Shown: in pieces, positions 33,534 to 33,706 of the stretch | Numbering within the stretch: position 1 is the stretch's first letter | Layout of the letters: every line of letters begins with the position of its first letter | NCBI GenBank assembly: GCA_022843925.1 | Contig: JALHMS010000010.1 | Coordinates: 134,257 to 167,962 of the forward strand | Direction: 5' to 3' | DNA from: Burkholderiales bacterium | Lineage (GTDB): Bacteria > Pseudomonadota > Gammaproteobacteria > Burkholderiales > Ga0077523 | DNA length: 33,706 nt | Notes under the pieces: generated by a model | What the model saw: the letters and a program-made list of their open reading frames with translations, nothing else | Told to the model about the DNA's origin: nothing | Databases searched by the model: none | Translations under genes and position numbers: made by a program

Positions 33534-33594
33534 GCCATGTGTTCCCTCCAGTGCGGACAGGGTCTGGCGGAGCCGCTTAACAGCGCGCCTAGTA
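33528..33594 (-). pseudogene. 3' remnant of a cassette gene ending inside attC site 4
   Basis: The minus strand encodes RAVKRLRQTLSALEGTHGG and then TAA (33530-33528). The stop lies inside R'' of attC site 4, the same arrangement as the monooxygenase cassette. The upstream part is missing. Beyond about 33595 the sequence belongs to an IS630-like transposase region on the other strand, so the gene was probably cut by that insertion. Confidence 0.5.
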
Positions 33595-33610
33595 CATTGA
33601 ACCAATGAAT

Positions 33611-33632
33611 ATGCACCTAGTCGAAGGTGCAT
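33611..33632. repeat. Perfect inverted repeat upstream of IS630-like transposase
   Basis: ATGCACCT and AGGTGCAT (8 bp each, 6-bp spacer) lie right at the transposase start. They could be a terminal or subterminal IS repeat or an operator. Confidence 0.5.
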
Positions 33633-33706
33633 GAACAAAATGAACCTGAGTGCTTCCGAGCGGCAGGAACTGATGGCGATGCAACGCAGCCGCACATTGG
33701 CCGTGG
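33631..33706 (+). CDS. Transposase N-terminus (IS630-like), cut by the window edge
   Basis: MNKMNLSASERQELMAMQRS RTLAV resembles the first helix region of IS630-type transposases (LxxxERxELxxLxRxRTxA). An AAGGTGC site lies before the ATG at 33631, and a second ATG is three codons on. Only 25 codons are visible, so the family call is tentative. Confidence 0.5.
   Translation, partial: MNKMNLSASERQELMAMQRSRTLAV

Noticed and set aside
1-33706. CRISPR arrays, tRNA or rRNA genes
   Set aside because: I looked on both strands and saw no regularly spaced repeats, no tRNA-like cloverleaf core (GTTCRANTC with acceptor pairing) and no rRNA sequence.

Overview
The window (33.7 kb, GC-rich) looks like a chromosomal segment of a betaproteobacterium. 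This is an inference from three PEP-CTERM sorting-signal proteins, decayed REP-associated (Y1/IS200-like) transposases, an ECF42-type sigma factor and the GC-rich codon use. I see no rRNA, tRNA or CRISPR array.

Left part (1-10.1 kb): metabolic genes. A molybdopterin oxidoreductase (cut by the left edge) and an XRE-cupin regulator lie on the minus strand. Divergent from the regulator is a five-gene plus-strand set: a dimethylglycine/sarcosine-dehydrogenase-like FAD-GcvT fusion, then a complete polyamine-type ABC importer (ATPase, binding protein, two permeases). The simplest reading is regulated uptake and oxidative N-demethylation of a methylated amine. The substrate cannot be read from sequence.

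Middle part (10.1-24 kb): accessory genes among interspersed repeats. There is a DUF433/DUF5615 toxin-antitoxin pair; an ECF42 sigma factor next to a coupled VOC-YCII(DGPF)-DUF1428 operon with a matching candidate promoter; an exported protein; a 1080-residue AAA/BTAD regulator; a GNAT acetyltransferase; a lipoprotein alpha/beta hydrolase divergent from a TetR regulator; YggL; an antitoxin with a broken ParE-like toxin; and a Phd/PIN pair whose toxin lacks its first catalytic aspartate. A 396-bp stretch of the sigma gene is duplicated without a mismatch 5 kb away, starting 2 bp beyond a repeat element with inverted ends.

Right part (24-33.7 kb): three PEP-CTERM exported proteins, a possible membrane protein with an odd open upstream frame, and a GFA-family protein. 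At least four decayed copies of one Y1 transposase lie in the window, with REP-like GGGTCSGACCC sequences at some of their ends. From 30.6 kb to the right edge I recognise what appears to be an integrase-less cluster of integron attC sites (four sites, all in minus orientation). It carries a monooxygenase-like cassette, a brnT/brnA cassette, an IS91-family element with inverted hairpin ends lying between two attC sites, and a cassette gene cut short near an IS630-like transposase start. If an integron integrase exists, it should lie to the right of the window.
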